Assembly: GCA_035491895.1 (NCBI GenBank)
Contig: DATJJY010000012.1
Location: 1-36,803, forward strand
Direction of reading: 5' to 3'
DNA from: DASTHG01 sp035491895
GTDB lineage: Bacteria > Gemmatimonadota > Gemmatimonadetes > Gemmatimonadales > GWC2-71-9
Length of the DNA stretch: 36,803 bases
This document shows, one piece after another, positions 24,895 through 32,166 of the stretch (the stretch's first letter is position 1; every line of letters begins with the position of its first letter). The notes below the pieces were generated by a model. That model was not told the origin of the DNA. It saw nothing but the letters and a program-made list of their open reading frames with translations, and did not search any database. The position numbers were made by a program, and so were the translations under genes.

Positions 24895-26708
24895 GCTACG
24901 GCACGTTGACCGAGCTGTTCTTCACGAGCGTCGAGCGCTACGCCGACAACCGGCCCGCGGCGGTACGCGCCAAGATCGCGGGTGAATGGCGCTCGATCAC
25001 GCACCGTGACCTCGCCCGCCGCGTCGTGGCGGTGGCCGTCGGTCTGAAGGAGCTGGGGATCCGTCCCGGCGACCGCTTCTCGATCCTCTCGGAGACACGG
25101 CCGGAATGGGCGATCGCCGACTACGCCTGCCTCTGTGCTCAGGCCGCCGACGTGCCGATCTATCCTACACTCACGGCGAAGCAGACCGAATACATCCTCA
25201 AGGATTCCGGCGCGATCGGCGTGTTCTGCTCGACCGCGGAGCAGGTGGCCAAGGTGTTGGAGATCCGGGGCGCGCTCCCCACCCTGCGCCACGTGATCGT
25301 GTTCGACGCCGCGGCAACGCGCGACGGCGTCATGACGCTCGACGAGCTGGAAGCGAAAGGCCAGGCTGCGCTCGGCAAGTATCCGCGGCTCAAGGAGGAG
25401 GCGATCGCCATCTCGCCCGACGCGCTGGCGACGTTGATCTACACCTCCGGCACGACCGGGGACCCCAAGGGCGTCATCCTGTCACACAAGAACATCTGGT
25501 CCAACGTCCAGGGGGGGCTGCAGGCCATGCCGCTCGGGCCCACCGACGAGTGCCTGGCGATGCTGCCGCTGTCGCACGTGTACGAGCGGATGGTGGACTA
25601 CACGCTGCTCGCTGCGGGCGTGATCATCAATTACGCGGAGTCGTTCGACAAAGTCGCGGCGAACCTGCAGGAGGTCCGCCCCACGATCGTGCTGAGCGTG
25701 CCGCGGTTGTACGAGAAGGTGTACGCCCGCGTGCTCGAGAACGCCCTCTCGGGAAGCGGCGTGAAACGCCGCATCTTCTTCTGGGCGAGAAAAACCGGCG
25801 ACGACTGGGCCACGCTCCGGCTCGCCGGCCGGCCGATCCCGCCCGGCCTCGCCATCAAACGCAAGATCGCCGACCGGCTCGTGTTCGCGAAGTTGCGCGC
25901 CCGCACCGGCGGCCGCGTCCGCTTCTTCATCTCGGGAAGCGCTCCCCTCTCCGCCGAGATCGCGAAATTCTTCTACAGCGCGGGGCTCCCGGTGCTCGAG
26001 GGGTACGGCCTCACCGAGACGTCCCCCGTGCTCACGCTGAACCCGCTCGACCGGCCGCGCATCGGCACCGTGGGCATCGCATTCCCGGAAGTGCAGCTGA
26101 AGTTCGCGGCGGACGGGGAGATTCTCGCGAAGGGGCCGAACGTGATGGCGGGCTACTACAACAAGCCCGAGGCCACCGCTGAAGCGATCGACCAGGACGG
26201 GTGGTTCCACACGGGCGACATCGGGGAGATGGACGCCGACGGCTATCTCAAGATCACCGATCGCAAGAAAGACCTCATCAAGACGGCGGGAGGAAAGTTC
26301 ATCGCCCCACAACCGATCGAAAACCAGGTCAAGCTCAACAAGTTCGTGGCCAATGCCGTGCTGCTCGGCGACAAGCGCAAGTTCTCGATCCTCCTCGTCG
26401 TGCCGAACTTCGAGGCGCTCGAGCCGTGGGCGAAGTCCCAGGGGCTCGGCGGCGCCTCGCGGCGCGACCTGATCGCCAACTCGCTCGTTCAGCAGAAGCT
26501 CGACAACGAGGTCCAGGGGATGCTGTCGGACGTCGCCCGCTACGAGCGTCCCAAGCGGATCGTGCTGCTGGAGCAGGACTTCACGATCGAATCGGGCGAG
26601 CTGACTCCGACGCTCAAGGTGAAGCGCCGCGTGGTGGAGAAGAACTATCAGCAGGCGATCGACAGGGCGTATGCGGATGCGGAGGCGATGGTCGGGACAC
26701 ACGAATAA
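24891..26708 (+). CDS. fadD: Long-chain fatty-acid-CoA ligase (AMP-forming acyl-CoA synthetase)
   Basis: Activates fatty acids with ATP and CoA. 605 residues, matching the AMP-forming long-chain group (FadD15-like) rather than short acetyl-CoA synthetases. Motifs: ATP loop TLIYTSGTTGDPKGVILSHK at about 179-198, LPLSHVYERMVDY, the adenylate motif GYGLTETSPVLTL, GWFHTGDIGEMDADGYLKIT and the hinge DRKKDLIKTAGGKF. The lysine of the late segment LTPTLKVKRR is the usual C-terminal catalytic Lys. The ATG at 24891 overlaps the lipoprotein stop by 4 nt. It converges with the Trm112-like gene 16 bp beyond its stop. Cytoplasmic or membrane-peripheral. The link to a TPR protein and a lipoprotein hints at handling of imported or membrane fatty acids; that is inference. 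Confidence 0.93.
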   Translation: MSYGTLTELFFTSVERYADNRPAAVRAKIAGEWRSITHRDLARRVVAVAVGLKELGIRPGDRFSILSETRPEWAIADYACLCAQAADVPIYPTLTAKQTEYILKDSGAIGVFCSTAEQVAKVLEIRGALPTLRHVIVFDAAATRDGVMTLDELEAKGQAALGKYPRLKEEAIAISPDALATLIYTSGTTGDPKGVILSHKNIWSNVQGGLQAMPLGPTDECLAMLPLSHVYERMVDYTLLAAGVIINYAESFDKVAANLQEVRPTIVLSVPRLYEKVYARVLENALSGSGVKRRIFFWARKTGDDWATLRLAGRPIPPGLAIKRKIADRLVFAKLRARTGGRVRFFISGSAPLSAEIAKFFYSAGLPVLEGYGLTETSPVLTLNPLDRPRIGTVGIAFPEVQLKFAADGEILAKGPNVMAGYYNKPEATAEAIDQDGWFHTGDIGEMDADGYLKITDRKKDLIKTAGGKFIAPQPIENQVKLNKFVANAVLLGDKRKFSILLVVPNFEALEPWAKSQGLGGASRRDLIANSLVQQKLDNEVQGMLSDVARYERPKRIVLLEQDFTIESGELTPTLKVKRRVVEKNYQQAIDRAYADAEAMVGTHE

Positions 26709-26724
26709 CTCGGTGGTTCCCCCT

Positions 26725-27348
26725 CTACTTCCTCTCCCCCACCCAGAGCCCTTGCCCCACTGCCAGTTCCTTCACGCTCTCCGGCATTGTCGGTTGCTCT
26801 GATTCGACGACCAGACGACGACCGTTGAGCAGTACGCGAGCCGCCTCGCCCACCCAGGGTGTGCGGCACAACTCCGCCCCGACCACCGCGCCGCGCGCCA
26901 TGGCGCCACGCAACGGGATCACCTGGTCGGTCTGCAGGATGCTCAGGACCGGCAGCTCCTCCACGTCGGGGGGCGCGTTGATCCCGATGAAATGAATGCC
27001 GCCCATCAGCGCGGCGAGCCCCTCGGCGTGGCGGGCCGCGGAGCCGATCAGGATCACGTAGCCCCCGGGTCCGCCGAGATCGAGCAGCGCCTGGAGCGAT
27101 TGGGCATCCACGCCGGCGGGCGAGGGCGGCGCCGGCGTGCGGCGCACGGCGCGGAGTTGCCGCTCGCCGGTGATCACCTCGGTAAAATCGACGATGCCGT
27201 CGATGATTTCGAATTCGCGGTGGCACACCGGACATCCGACGACGCCGAGCATCACCATGCGCCCGTTCATTTCGCTCGTCGAGAGGACGAGAAACTCCTC
27301 GCGATGATCCTCGGGACAGCGCAACATCTCGATGAGCTCGATGTGCAT
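26725..27348 (-). CDS. Trm112-like zinc-ribbon protein with a Rossmann-like C-terminal half
   Basis: 207 residues. The N terminus (MHIELIEMLRCPEDHREEF ... GCPVCHREFEIIDGIVDF) matches the Trm112/YcaR zinc ribbon, except that the first CxxC is Cys11-x3-His15; Cys39 and Cys42 complete a possible C3H site. From about residue 85 a beta-alpha pattern follows (GGYVILIGSAARHAEGLAAL; RVLLNGRRLVVES) that recalls the end of a class I methyltransferase fold but lacks a clear SAM-binding glycine motif. In bacteria Trm112-like domains are often fused to, or sit beside, methyltransferases, so this may be a degenerate or partner form. It is the last gene of the folE-SDR-M23 set, 41 nt after the M23 stop, with heptamer repeats in the gap and no clear ribosome site. 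Confidence 0.75.
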   Translation of the reverse strand: MHIELIEMLRCPEDHREEFLVLSTSEMNGRMVMLGVVGCPVCHREFEIIDGIVDFTEVITGERQLRAVRRTPAPPSPAGVDAQSLQALLDLGGPGGYVILIGSAARHAEGLAALMGGIHFIGINAPPDVEELPVLSILQTDQVIPLRGAMARGAVVGAELCRTPWVGEAARVLLNGRRLVVESEQPTMPESVKELAVGQGLWVGERK

Positions 27349-27360
27349 GCGGCAAAACTT

Positions 27361-27388
27361 TCAGCTGTCAGCCATCAGCCGCCAGCGG
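27361..27388 (+). repeat. Degenerate heptanucleotide repeat, four TCAGCCG-like units
   Basis: TCAGCTG, TCAGCCA, TCAGCCG and CCAGCGG follow one another exactly in the 41-nt gap between the M23 gene stop and the Trm112-like gene start. The same heptamer occurs three times, in opposite orientation, at the other end of the M23 gene (29038-29058). Confidence 0.75.
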
Positions 27389-27389
27389 T

Positions 27390-29066
27390 CTAGGGCTTGA
27401 ACTCGACCCAGGTCAACTTACCGGCTTTCACCTCGATTCGCCGGTAGACCTTCCGGCCGTCGATCTCCACGCCGAGGGTGTACGTCCCGGGTGGGACATC
27501 GCCGATCGCGAAGTGCTCCTGATAGACCGGATCGCTGTGGTTCTTCGGGCCGTAGGTCTCGATGAACGAGAACGGCGTCTCCTGCGGCTCCGGCTTCACG
27601 AGTCCGAAGATGTGGGCCTGCATCACCGGCTGGCCCTTGGCGTCCCACACCTGCCCCGCTACCACACCGGTGCCGGGGACCGGCGCGATCCACAGCTCGG
27701 GGTTCCGGTTGAACGGCGGGTAGCGCACGTCGGCGGCGACGATCTTGCTCGAATCGGTGGTCGGCGCGACGTGCACCTCGAGATGGAGGTGGTCGTTCGT
27801 GGCGCGCCCGGTGTTGCCGACGAGGGCGATCACGTCTCCCGCCTTCACTCGCTGCCCGAGCGGGGCGAGCAGCTTCGAGTTGTGATAGTAGACGGAGAAC
27901 AGATACTGCCCGTCGAGCTGCTTGTCGTGTCGGATCGCGATGGTATTCGACCCGGCTTCGGCGAGCCCTGAGTAGACGACGATGCCGTCGCCGATCGCGT
28001 GGACCTGCGTGCCGTCGGGGTTGTTGAACTCGACCCCCTGATGGGGCTGGAAGTTGCCGCCCATCGTCGAGCCGAAGCGATACGTCTGATCGATGTAGGG
28101 CTGGTCGGTGATGTCGATGGGACGGCGGAACCAGGTGTGTTTAAGCGCGCGAGCTTTGAGCGGTGCAGCAGCCGAACCGCGAGCGCCGCGCCCTGAGTCA
28201 TTGGGGAACGCAAACGGCACTCTATCGATGGTGCTCGACGTATCGACGCGTTTCCAGCCGTCGAACTCCCGGCCGAAGCGAAACAGTCCCCCCTCGGTTC
28301 CCACCCAGAATTGTTTCTGTGAGTCGACGAGCAGCGCCCGCACGCGATTCACGCACCCATTCCCCTGGCAGGGCACCGGGTCGAATCCTTCGTGCCAGGT
28401 GCGGCCGCCGTCCGGAGAGTGTGCGAGCCCTTTCAGGTCACCGATCCACAGGTTGTCGTCTTCCGTCGTGCCGAGGGCGATCGCCAGCACGTACTGATTC
28501 TGGATCACCCCCATGACGGAGTCCGTCGTGGTGGCGGCGCCAGCGAGGTCGGTGATCACCCGCCACGTCTTGCCGTCGTCCCAGGTGACCTTGATCCCGT
28601 CCGCCGTGGCGATGTAAACGGTGTCGCCGCGCGTGGCGATCCCGTTGGGCGCCACGTATTGCCATTCCGGGCCCAGCTGGCGCAGCTCCCAGTTCTTCCA
28701 CGTCCGCCCGCCGTCGACCGAGACGCCCCAGCCGTTGCCGACCGTGCCGTACCAGACTTCGCCCTGCGTGCCGAATCCGAAGGCGTGCACGAAGTCCCAC
28801 GAGATTGAATGCTTCGCCGTGTCCGACGCAGACTGAATGTGCTCCCAGATCACTGCTTTCGGCCGCAGCACGAAGATCCCCTGCCCGTACGTCCCCACCC
28901 AGAGCGACGAATCCGGCCCGCGCGCCGTGGCCAGCACGTGCACCCCCCACCCGCTCGAATCCGGCAGCGGCGGAATCGTCTGCGCGACGGCAGTCGAGCG
29001 TGCGGCAACGAGTGCAACAGTGAGACGCAGCAGCAGACGGCTGACGGCTGACGGCTGATAGCGCAT
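27390..29066 (-). CDS. Exported beta-propeller/M23 metallopeptidase fusion
   Basis: 558 residues with a signal peptide ending STAVA|Q, so periplasmic or secreted. Residues about 30-300 are propeller repeats of sensor/BNR type (SSLWVGTYGQGIFVL; EVWYGTVGNGWGVSVDGGRT; NLWIGDLKGLAHSPDGGRT; QFWVGTEGGLFRFG). About 325-455 is an M23/LytM domain with zinc motifs HQGVEF (His342-x3-Glu346) and HLHLE (His426, His428). Canonical LytM has Asp where this has Glu. About 470-558 is a carboxypeptidase-regulatory-like beta domain (VAGQVWDAKGQPVMQAHIFG). M23 enzymes cut peptidoglycan cross-links; the propeller may bind a partner or glycan. The ATG overlaps the SDR stop as TAATG. Codons 4-10 are built from a triplicated heptamer, so slippage there would shift the frame. 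Confidence 0.9.
   Translation of the reverse strand: MRYQPSAVSRLLLRLTVALVAARSTAVAQTIPPLPDSSGWGVHVLATARGPDSSLWVGTYGQGIFVLRPKAVIWEHIQSASDTAKHSISWDFVHAFGFGTQGEVWYGTVGNGWGVSVDGGRTWKNWELRQLGPEWQYVAPNGIATRGDTVYIATADGIKVTWDDGKTWRVITDLAGAATTTDSVMGVIQNQYVLAIALGTTEDDNLWIGDLKGLAHSPDGGRTWHEGFDPVPCQGNGCVNRVRALLVDSQKQFWVGTEGGLFRFGREFDGWKRVDTSSTIDRVPFAFPNDSGRGARGSAAAPLKARALKHTWFRRPIDITDQPYIDQTYRFGSTMGGNFQPHQGVEFNNPDGTQVHAIGDGIVVYSGLAEAGSNTIAIRHDKQLDGQYLFSVYYHNSKLLAPLGQRVKAGDVIALVGNTGRATNDHLHLEVHVAPTTDSSKIVAADVRYPPFNRNPELWIAPVPGTGVVAGQVWDAKGQPVMQAHIFGLVKPEPQETPFSFIETYGPKNHSDPVYQEHFAIGDVPPGTYTLGVEIDGRKVYRRIEVKAGKLTWVEFKP
29038..29058 (-). repeat. Three perfect tandem TCAGCCG heptamers in the M23 gene 5' end
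   Basis: Minus strand: three exact TCAGCCG copies forming most of codons 4-10 (Q-P-S-A-V-S-R) just after the start codon. Twenty-one bases equal seven codons, so gain or loss of one unit would throw the gene out of frame. It is inverted relative to the related repeat at 27361-27388. Confidence 0.8.
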
Positions 29067-29785
29067 TAATCTCTCTCTTTGTCGATCGTCGGCATCATCT
29101 GGATCTCGGTCACATCGACCCGGGTGGCCCGCGTCACGGCCCAGAGAACCGCGTCGGCCACGTCCTCGGCCCGCATCATGGCGCGCCGTCCCGCGGCGTC
29201 GGGGCGCAGCTCCGGATCCACGCTATCCCACATCTCGGTATCGACGCGCCCGGGCGATACGAGCGTGGTCCGCACGCCCGTTCGGGCGACCTCGAGAGCG
29301 ATCACCTCATGCAGGCCGCGCACGCCGTGCTTGCTCGCGCCATACGCGGTGTTCCAGGGGTAGGCGATGCGATCGGAAGAGGAGCCGATGGTCACGAGGT
29401 GGCCGCTGCCGCGCCGCACCATTTCCGGGACCAGCGCGTGCGCGATGAGAAACGGTCCCGTGAGGTTCGTCGCGATCGATTGGAGGAAATCGGCCGGGGA
29501 AGTCTCTGCCAGCGGTTTGATGATGAACAGGCCGGCGTTGCTCACCACGATGTCGGGGACGCCGAGCTCCGCTTTCACGGTCTGCACGGCGCGCACGACC
29601 TCCTCGGGGCTCGTCACGTCGCAGCGCAGCGTCGTCTCCCGCTCGGCCGAACCGTCCTGGAGCGACCGTGCGAGCCGGACGACGTGCGCTCCCGCGGCGC
29701 GCAGCTCGTCGGCGACGGCGAGCCCGATTCCCCGCGACGCCCCGGTGACGAGGGCCACCGATCCGGCGAGCGGGGGAGCGCTCAC
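29066..29785 (-). CDS. Short-chain dehydrogenase/reductase (SDR)
   Basis: NAD(P)-dependent oxidoreductase, 239 residues, typical classical SDR length. Cofactor motif TGASRGIGLAVA; VVRLARS after the second strand suggests NADP preference. NAG occurs in VSNAGLFIIKP, the catalytic Ser in VTIGSSSDRIAYP, and YGASK is the Tyr-x3-Lys. The late PGRVDTEMWD is the usual C-terminal substrate loop. The GTG at 29785 overlaps the folE stop as GTGA. Close homology types include 3-oxoacyl-ACP and sepiapterin-type reductases. Because it is translationally coupled to GTP cyclohydrolase I, a pterin reductase (FolM- or sepiapterin-reductase-like) is worth considering. The motif here is TGxxxGIG rather than the TGxxxRxG of classic pteridine reductases, which argues against that. 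Confidence 0.92.
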   Translation of the reverse strand: MSAPPLAGSVALVTGASRGIGLAVADELRAAGAHVVRLARSLQDGSAERETTLRCDVTSPEEVVRAVQTVKAELGVPDIVVSNAGLFIIKPLAETSPADFLQSIATNLTGPFLIAHALVPEMVRRGSGHLVTIGSSSDRIAYPWNTAYGASKHGVRGLHEVIALEVARTGVRTTLVSPGRVDTEMWDSVDPELRPDAAGRRAMMRAEDVADAVLWAVTRATRVDVTEIQMMPTIDKERD

Positions 29786-30420
29786 AACATCCGGGCGCCG
29801 CCGCCGTGCACGAGCCGCAGGAATTCGTCGCGCGTCCGGGCGTCGGATCGGAAAGTGCCCCGCAGGGCCGACGTGATCGTCTTGGAGTTCTGCTTCTCGA
29901 CCCAGCGCATCATCATGCACAGGTGGTACGCTTCGATCACCACGCCCACGCCGAGCGGCGCGAGTACCTCGCACAGCGCCTCCGCCACCTGGTCGGTGAG
30001 CCGCTCCTGCACCTGCAGCCGTCGAGCGAACACCTCGACCACCCGCGGGATCTTCGACAGCCCCACGATGCGGCCATTCGGCAGGTAGGCGACGTGCGCC
30101 CGGCCGAAAAACGGCAGCAGATGATGCTCGCACAATGAATAGATCTCGATGTCCCGCACGAGAATCATGTTCTCGTGCTTTTCCTCGAAGACAGCATCGC
30201 CGATGACGTCCTCGACCGACATCTGGTAGCCGCGCGTCAGCCACTGCAGCGACAATGCGACCCGAGCCGGTGTCCGCTGCAGCCCTTCCCGTTCGGGGTT
30301 TTCCCCCAGCAGGCCGAGCATCTCGTGAACCAGCTGCTCGAAGCGCCCGGCTTCGGGGGGCTCCACGTGTTCTTCGTGGAAGCTGTGCAGACTCGCCGAC
30401 TTGATCTCGTCCCGTCCCAT
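29782..30420 (-). CDS. folE: GTP cyclohydrolase I
   Basis: Converts GTP to dihydroneopterin triphosphate, the first step of tetrahydrofolate and other pterins; homodecamer, cytoplasmic. 212 residues. The zinc site is SLCEHHLLPFFGRAHVAYLP (Cys, His) plus the Cys of AYHLCMMMRW; GLSKIPRVVEVFARRLQVQE and NSKTITSALRGTFR are the substrate-binding stretches. The usual HLCMxxRGV reads MMMRWVEKQ, a Gly-to-Trp change next to the zinc Cys. The first 30 residues are an acidic or histidine-containing extension. The ATG at 30420 has a GGGAG ribosome site. It heads the operon folE-SDR-M23-Trm112-like and is divergent from the CaCA exchanger (74-bp gap). Confidence 0.96.
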   Translation of the reverse strand: MGRDEIKSASLHSFHEEHVEPPEAGRFEQLVHEMLGLLGENPEREGLQRTPARVALSLQWLTRGYQMSVEDVIGDAVFEEKHENMILVRDIEIYSLCEHHLLPFFGRAHVAYLPNGRIVGLSKIPRVVEVFARRLQVQERLTDQVAEALCEVLAPLGVGVVIEAYHLCMMMRWVEKQNSKTITSALRGTFRSDARTRDEFLRLVHGGGARML

Positions 30421-30482
30421 TACATGCTCCCGTCGTAGTCGACGTAGTTACGCTTCGTCTCCCACAGCCGGATGCGTGCGAC

Positions 30483-30488
30483 TATCTT
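30483..30488 (+). promoter_or_regulatory. Candidate -10 box of the CaCA exchanger gene (leaderless geometry)
   Basis: TATCTT ends 6 nt before the GTG at 30495. No good -35 is seen 16-18 nt upstream, so support is weaker than for the TTGC-bearing promoters. Confidence 0.3.
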
Positions 30489-30494
30489 CGCCCG

Positions 30495-31679
30495 GTGCGA
30501 TTCCTAAAGCTACTCGCGACGGTCTCCCAGGCGGGAGCCTCGGCGCTATCGGCGCTGTGGACTTTCCCGAGCATTCTGCTGTCGGCGTTTCTCGTGGCGT
30601 GGGGGGCCGAGGCGGCGCAGTTCCTGATGTCCCAGGGACTCGCCCTGGCGATACTCGCCTGGCTGCAGACGCTCCCCGAGTTCGCCGTGGAAGCGGTAAT
30701 CGCCTGGGAAGCGGGAGCCGACCCCGAGCGCGCGCACCTCGCGATCGCCAATCTCACCGGCGCGATCCGCCTGCTCCTCGGTCTCGGCTGGCCGGCGATC
30801 TACTTCGTGTTCCTCGTCGCCGGACGGCGTAGCACGAAGCAGCGCCTGCCCTCGATCCACCTCGAGCACGAGCACGCCGTCGAGGTGCTCGGCCTCGTGC
30901 CACCGCTGCTCTACTTCCTCGTGATCCTCTGGAAGCAATGGATCGGGTGGATCGACGCCGTCGTGCTGATCGCGCTGTACGCGGCCTACCTCTGGGTGCT
31001 GATGCGCAATCCGCCGAAACAGGAGGAGGAGCTGTCGGATGCGCCACTCGTGTCGCGCTGGGCGTACCGCCAGCGCGGCTGGCGGCGACCCACCGCGATC
31101 GGCGGGCTCTTCGTGCTGGGCGGAGCGCTACTCTACGTGACCGCGCACCCGTTCCTCGAATCGATGCTCGCGGTCGCGGGCCTGTTCGGAATCAGCCAAT
31201 TCTTCCTGGTGCAATGGGTGGCGCCGTTCCTGTCGGAGTTCCCGGAATTCGTCTCGACCATCAACTGGGCACGGCGCGTCACCCGCGCACCGATGGCGTT
31301 GATGAACATCGTCTCGAGCAACATCAATCAGTGGACGATCCTGGCCGCCATGATTCCGCTGGTCTACGGCTTCTCTCACCTGCACCACCACGGAGCCTGG
31401 TCCGACTTTCACTTCGACGGAGCGCAGCGACTCGAGATTCTCCTGACCCTGCTGCAGACGCTGCTCGGCGTCCTTCTGCTCGCCAACATGGAGTTCGACT
31501 GGCTCGACGCCGGCGCGCTGTTCGTGCTGTGGCTGGTCCAGTTCCTCGTGCCGCACCTGCGCGAGGAAGTGTCGCTGGCGTACGGCGCGTGGATCGTGGT
31601 CCTCGCGGGGCAGTTCGTGCTGGGGAAGAAGCGGTTTCTGGTCTGGAAGTACTTCCTGCAGACGGTACGAAGGGCGTGA
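30495..31679 (+). CDS. Sodium/calcium exchanger-family (CaCA) membrane protein
   Basis: Integral membrane protein of 394 residues with about ten hydrophobic helices in two halves. Each half carries an alpha-repeat remnant: LAWLQTLPEFAVEAVIAW ... AIANLTGAIRLLLG at about 55-95, and PFLSEFPEFVSTINWARR ... MNIVSSNINQW at about 245-280. The Pro-Glu pairs that coordinate the cation in CaCA exchangers are kept, but the GNxxGSN motif is only partly kept (ANLTGA; NIVSSN), so ion or direction may differ. The hydrophilic centre (RNPPKQEEELSDAPLVSR) separates the halves. The GTG start at 30495 sits 6 nt after TATCTT. A perfect 9-bp inverted repeat 16 bp after the stop may end transcription. Confidence 0.82.
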   Translation: MRFLKLLATVSQAGASALSALWTFPSILLSAFLVAWGAEAAQFLMSQGLALAILAWLQTLPEFAVEAVIAWEAGADPERAHLAIANLTGAIRLLLGLGWPAIYFVFLVAGRRSTKQRLPSIHLEHEHAVEVLGLVPPLLYFLVILWKQWIGWIDAVVLIALYAAYLWVLMRNPPKQEEELSDAPLVSRWAYRQRGWRRPTAIGGLFVLGGALLYVTAHPFLESMLAVAGLFGISQFFLVQWVAPFLSEFPEFVSTINWARRVTRAPMALMNIVSSNINQWTILAAMIPLVYGFSHLHHHGAWSDFHFDGAQRLEILLTLLQTLLGVLLLANMEFDWLDAGALFVLWLVQFLVPHLREEVSLAYGAWIVVLAGQFVLGKKRFLVWKYFLQTVRRA

Positions 31680-31695
31680 GGTGCCGGCAAATCAA

Positions 31696-31728
31696 ATCGG
31701 CCGGTATCGCTCGCGCGACCCGGCCGAT
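31696..31728. terminator. Perfect 9-bp inverted repeat after the CaCA gene
   Basis: ATCGGCCGG (31696-31704) and CCGGCCGAT (31720-31728) with a 15-nt loop, 16 bp after the stop codon. No T-run follows on the plus strand, so it is a weak intrinsic terminator or an mRNA-stabilising hairpin. Confidence 0.4.
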
Positions 31729-31802
31729 CAGGTACCACAGGAACGGAGAGGATTATTGAAGCCCGAAAGTAATGGCTGGTCCCTCACCAAGGCTTCTGTC
31801 TT

Positions 31803-31816
31803 CCCCCTCGCGGGGG
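31803..31816. repeat. Short C5/G5 hairpin
   Basis: CCCCC (31803-31807), loop TCGC, GGGGG (31812-31816). Stable for its size; role unknown. It lies about 175 bp before the small membrane protein gene. Confidence 0.35.
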
Positions 31817-31990
31817 CATGACATCGGTCGCAGTATCTGGGTCCACGATCGAGCTGTTGGCTCAATAATTGGACTCCCCGCTCCCGCGTCTACGATACTA
31901 CTTCGCTTCCGGTCGTCAAGAGAAGTTGCGCCGAAGGTTTCGACAAGGCATCCTCATAGTGACTCGTATCACGGAAGGCGGGCGCCTCAC

Positions 31991-32155
31991 ATGAATCTGT
32001 CGCTCGTGGCCGCGGTCGTGACGTTGCTCACGTGGGCCGCCCTCGTGTTCGTCGTGCAGGTTCCGTCGGGGTGGGTGCACCTGTTGTATGCGGCGGCGGT
32101 GGTGTTGTTCGCGCGCCGCATTCTGCTCGGTGCGCCGAAGACATTCGTCTCGTAA
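31991..32155 (+). CDS. 54-residue membrane protein, DUF5670/lmo0937-like
   Basis: Tiny inner-membrane protein with two helices: LSLVAAVVTLLTWAALVFVV and HLLYAAAVVLFARRILLG, joined by VQVPSGW. Its architecture resembles the lmo0937 (DUF5670) small membrane family, often found beside stress genes, but similarity is by pattern only. The ATG at 31991 is preferred because upstream codons encode no membrane-like or conserved sequence. A purine-rich GGAAGG lies about 13 nt upstream, rather far for a ribosome site. Followed by the cupin gene after 40 nt. Confidence 0.7.
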   Translation: MNLSLVAAVVTLLTWAALVFVVQVPSGWVHLLYAAAVVLFARRILLGAPKTFVS

Positions 32156-32166
32156 CCCTGGCGGCG

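Larger units (their letters stand above)
31680..31990. other. Intergenic region with hairpins, no gene recognised
   Basis: 311 bp between the CaCA gene and the 54-residue membrane protein gene. It holds a 9-bp inverted repeat (31696-31728), a GAAGCC/GGCTTC pair (31758-31763, 31791-31796) and a CCCCC-GGGGG hairpin (31803-31816). No tRNA shape, known riboswitch or supported reading frame was found. An in-frame ATG at 31772 extends the downstream gene but has no coding character. A promoter for the small membrane protein should lie near the 3' end. Confidence 0.5.

Noticed and set aside
25482..26702. Minus-strand frame of 406 codons antisense to fadD
   Set aside because: fadD carries all adenylate-forming motifs on the other strand; the antisense translation has none.
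31680..31990. Riboswitch or tRNA in the gap after the CaCA gene
   Set aside because: The hairpins do not fit a cloverleaf or any riboswitch core I know.
31772..31990. 73-residue N-terminal extension of the small membrane protein
   Set aside because: The extension is hydrophilic, lacks family pattern and lies in the hairpin-rich gap; the ATG at 31991 begins the membrane helix directly.
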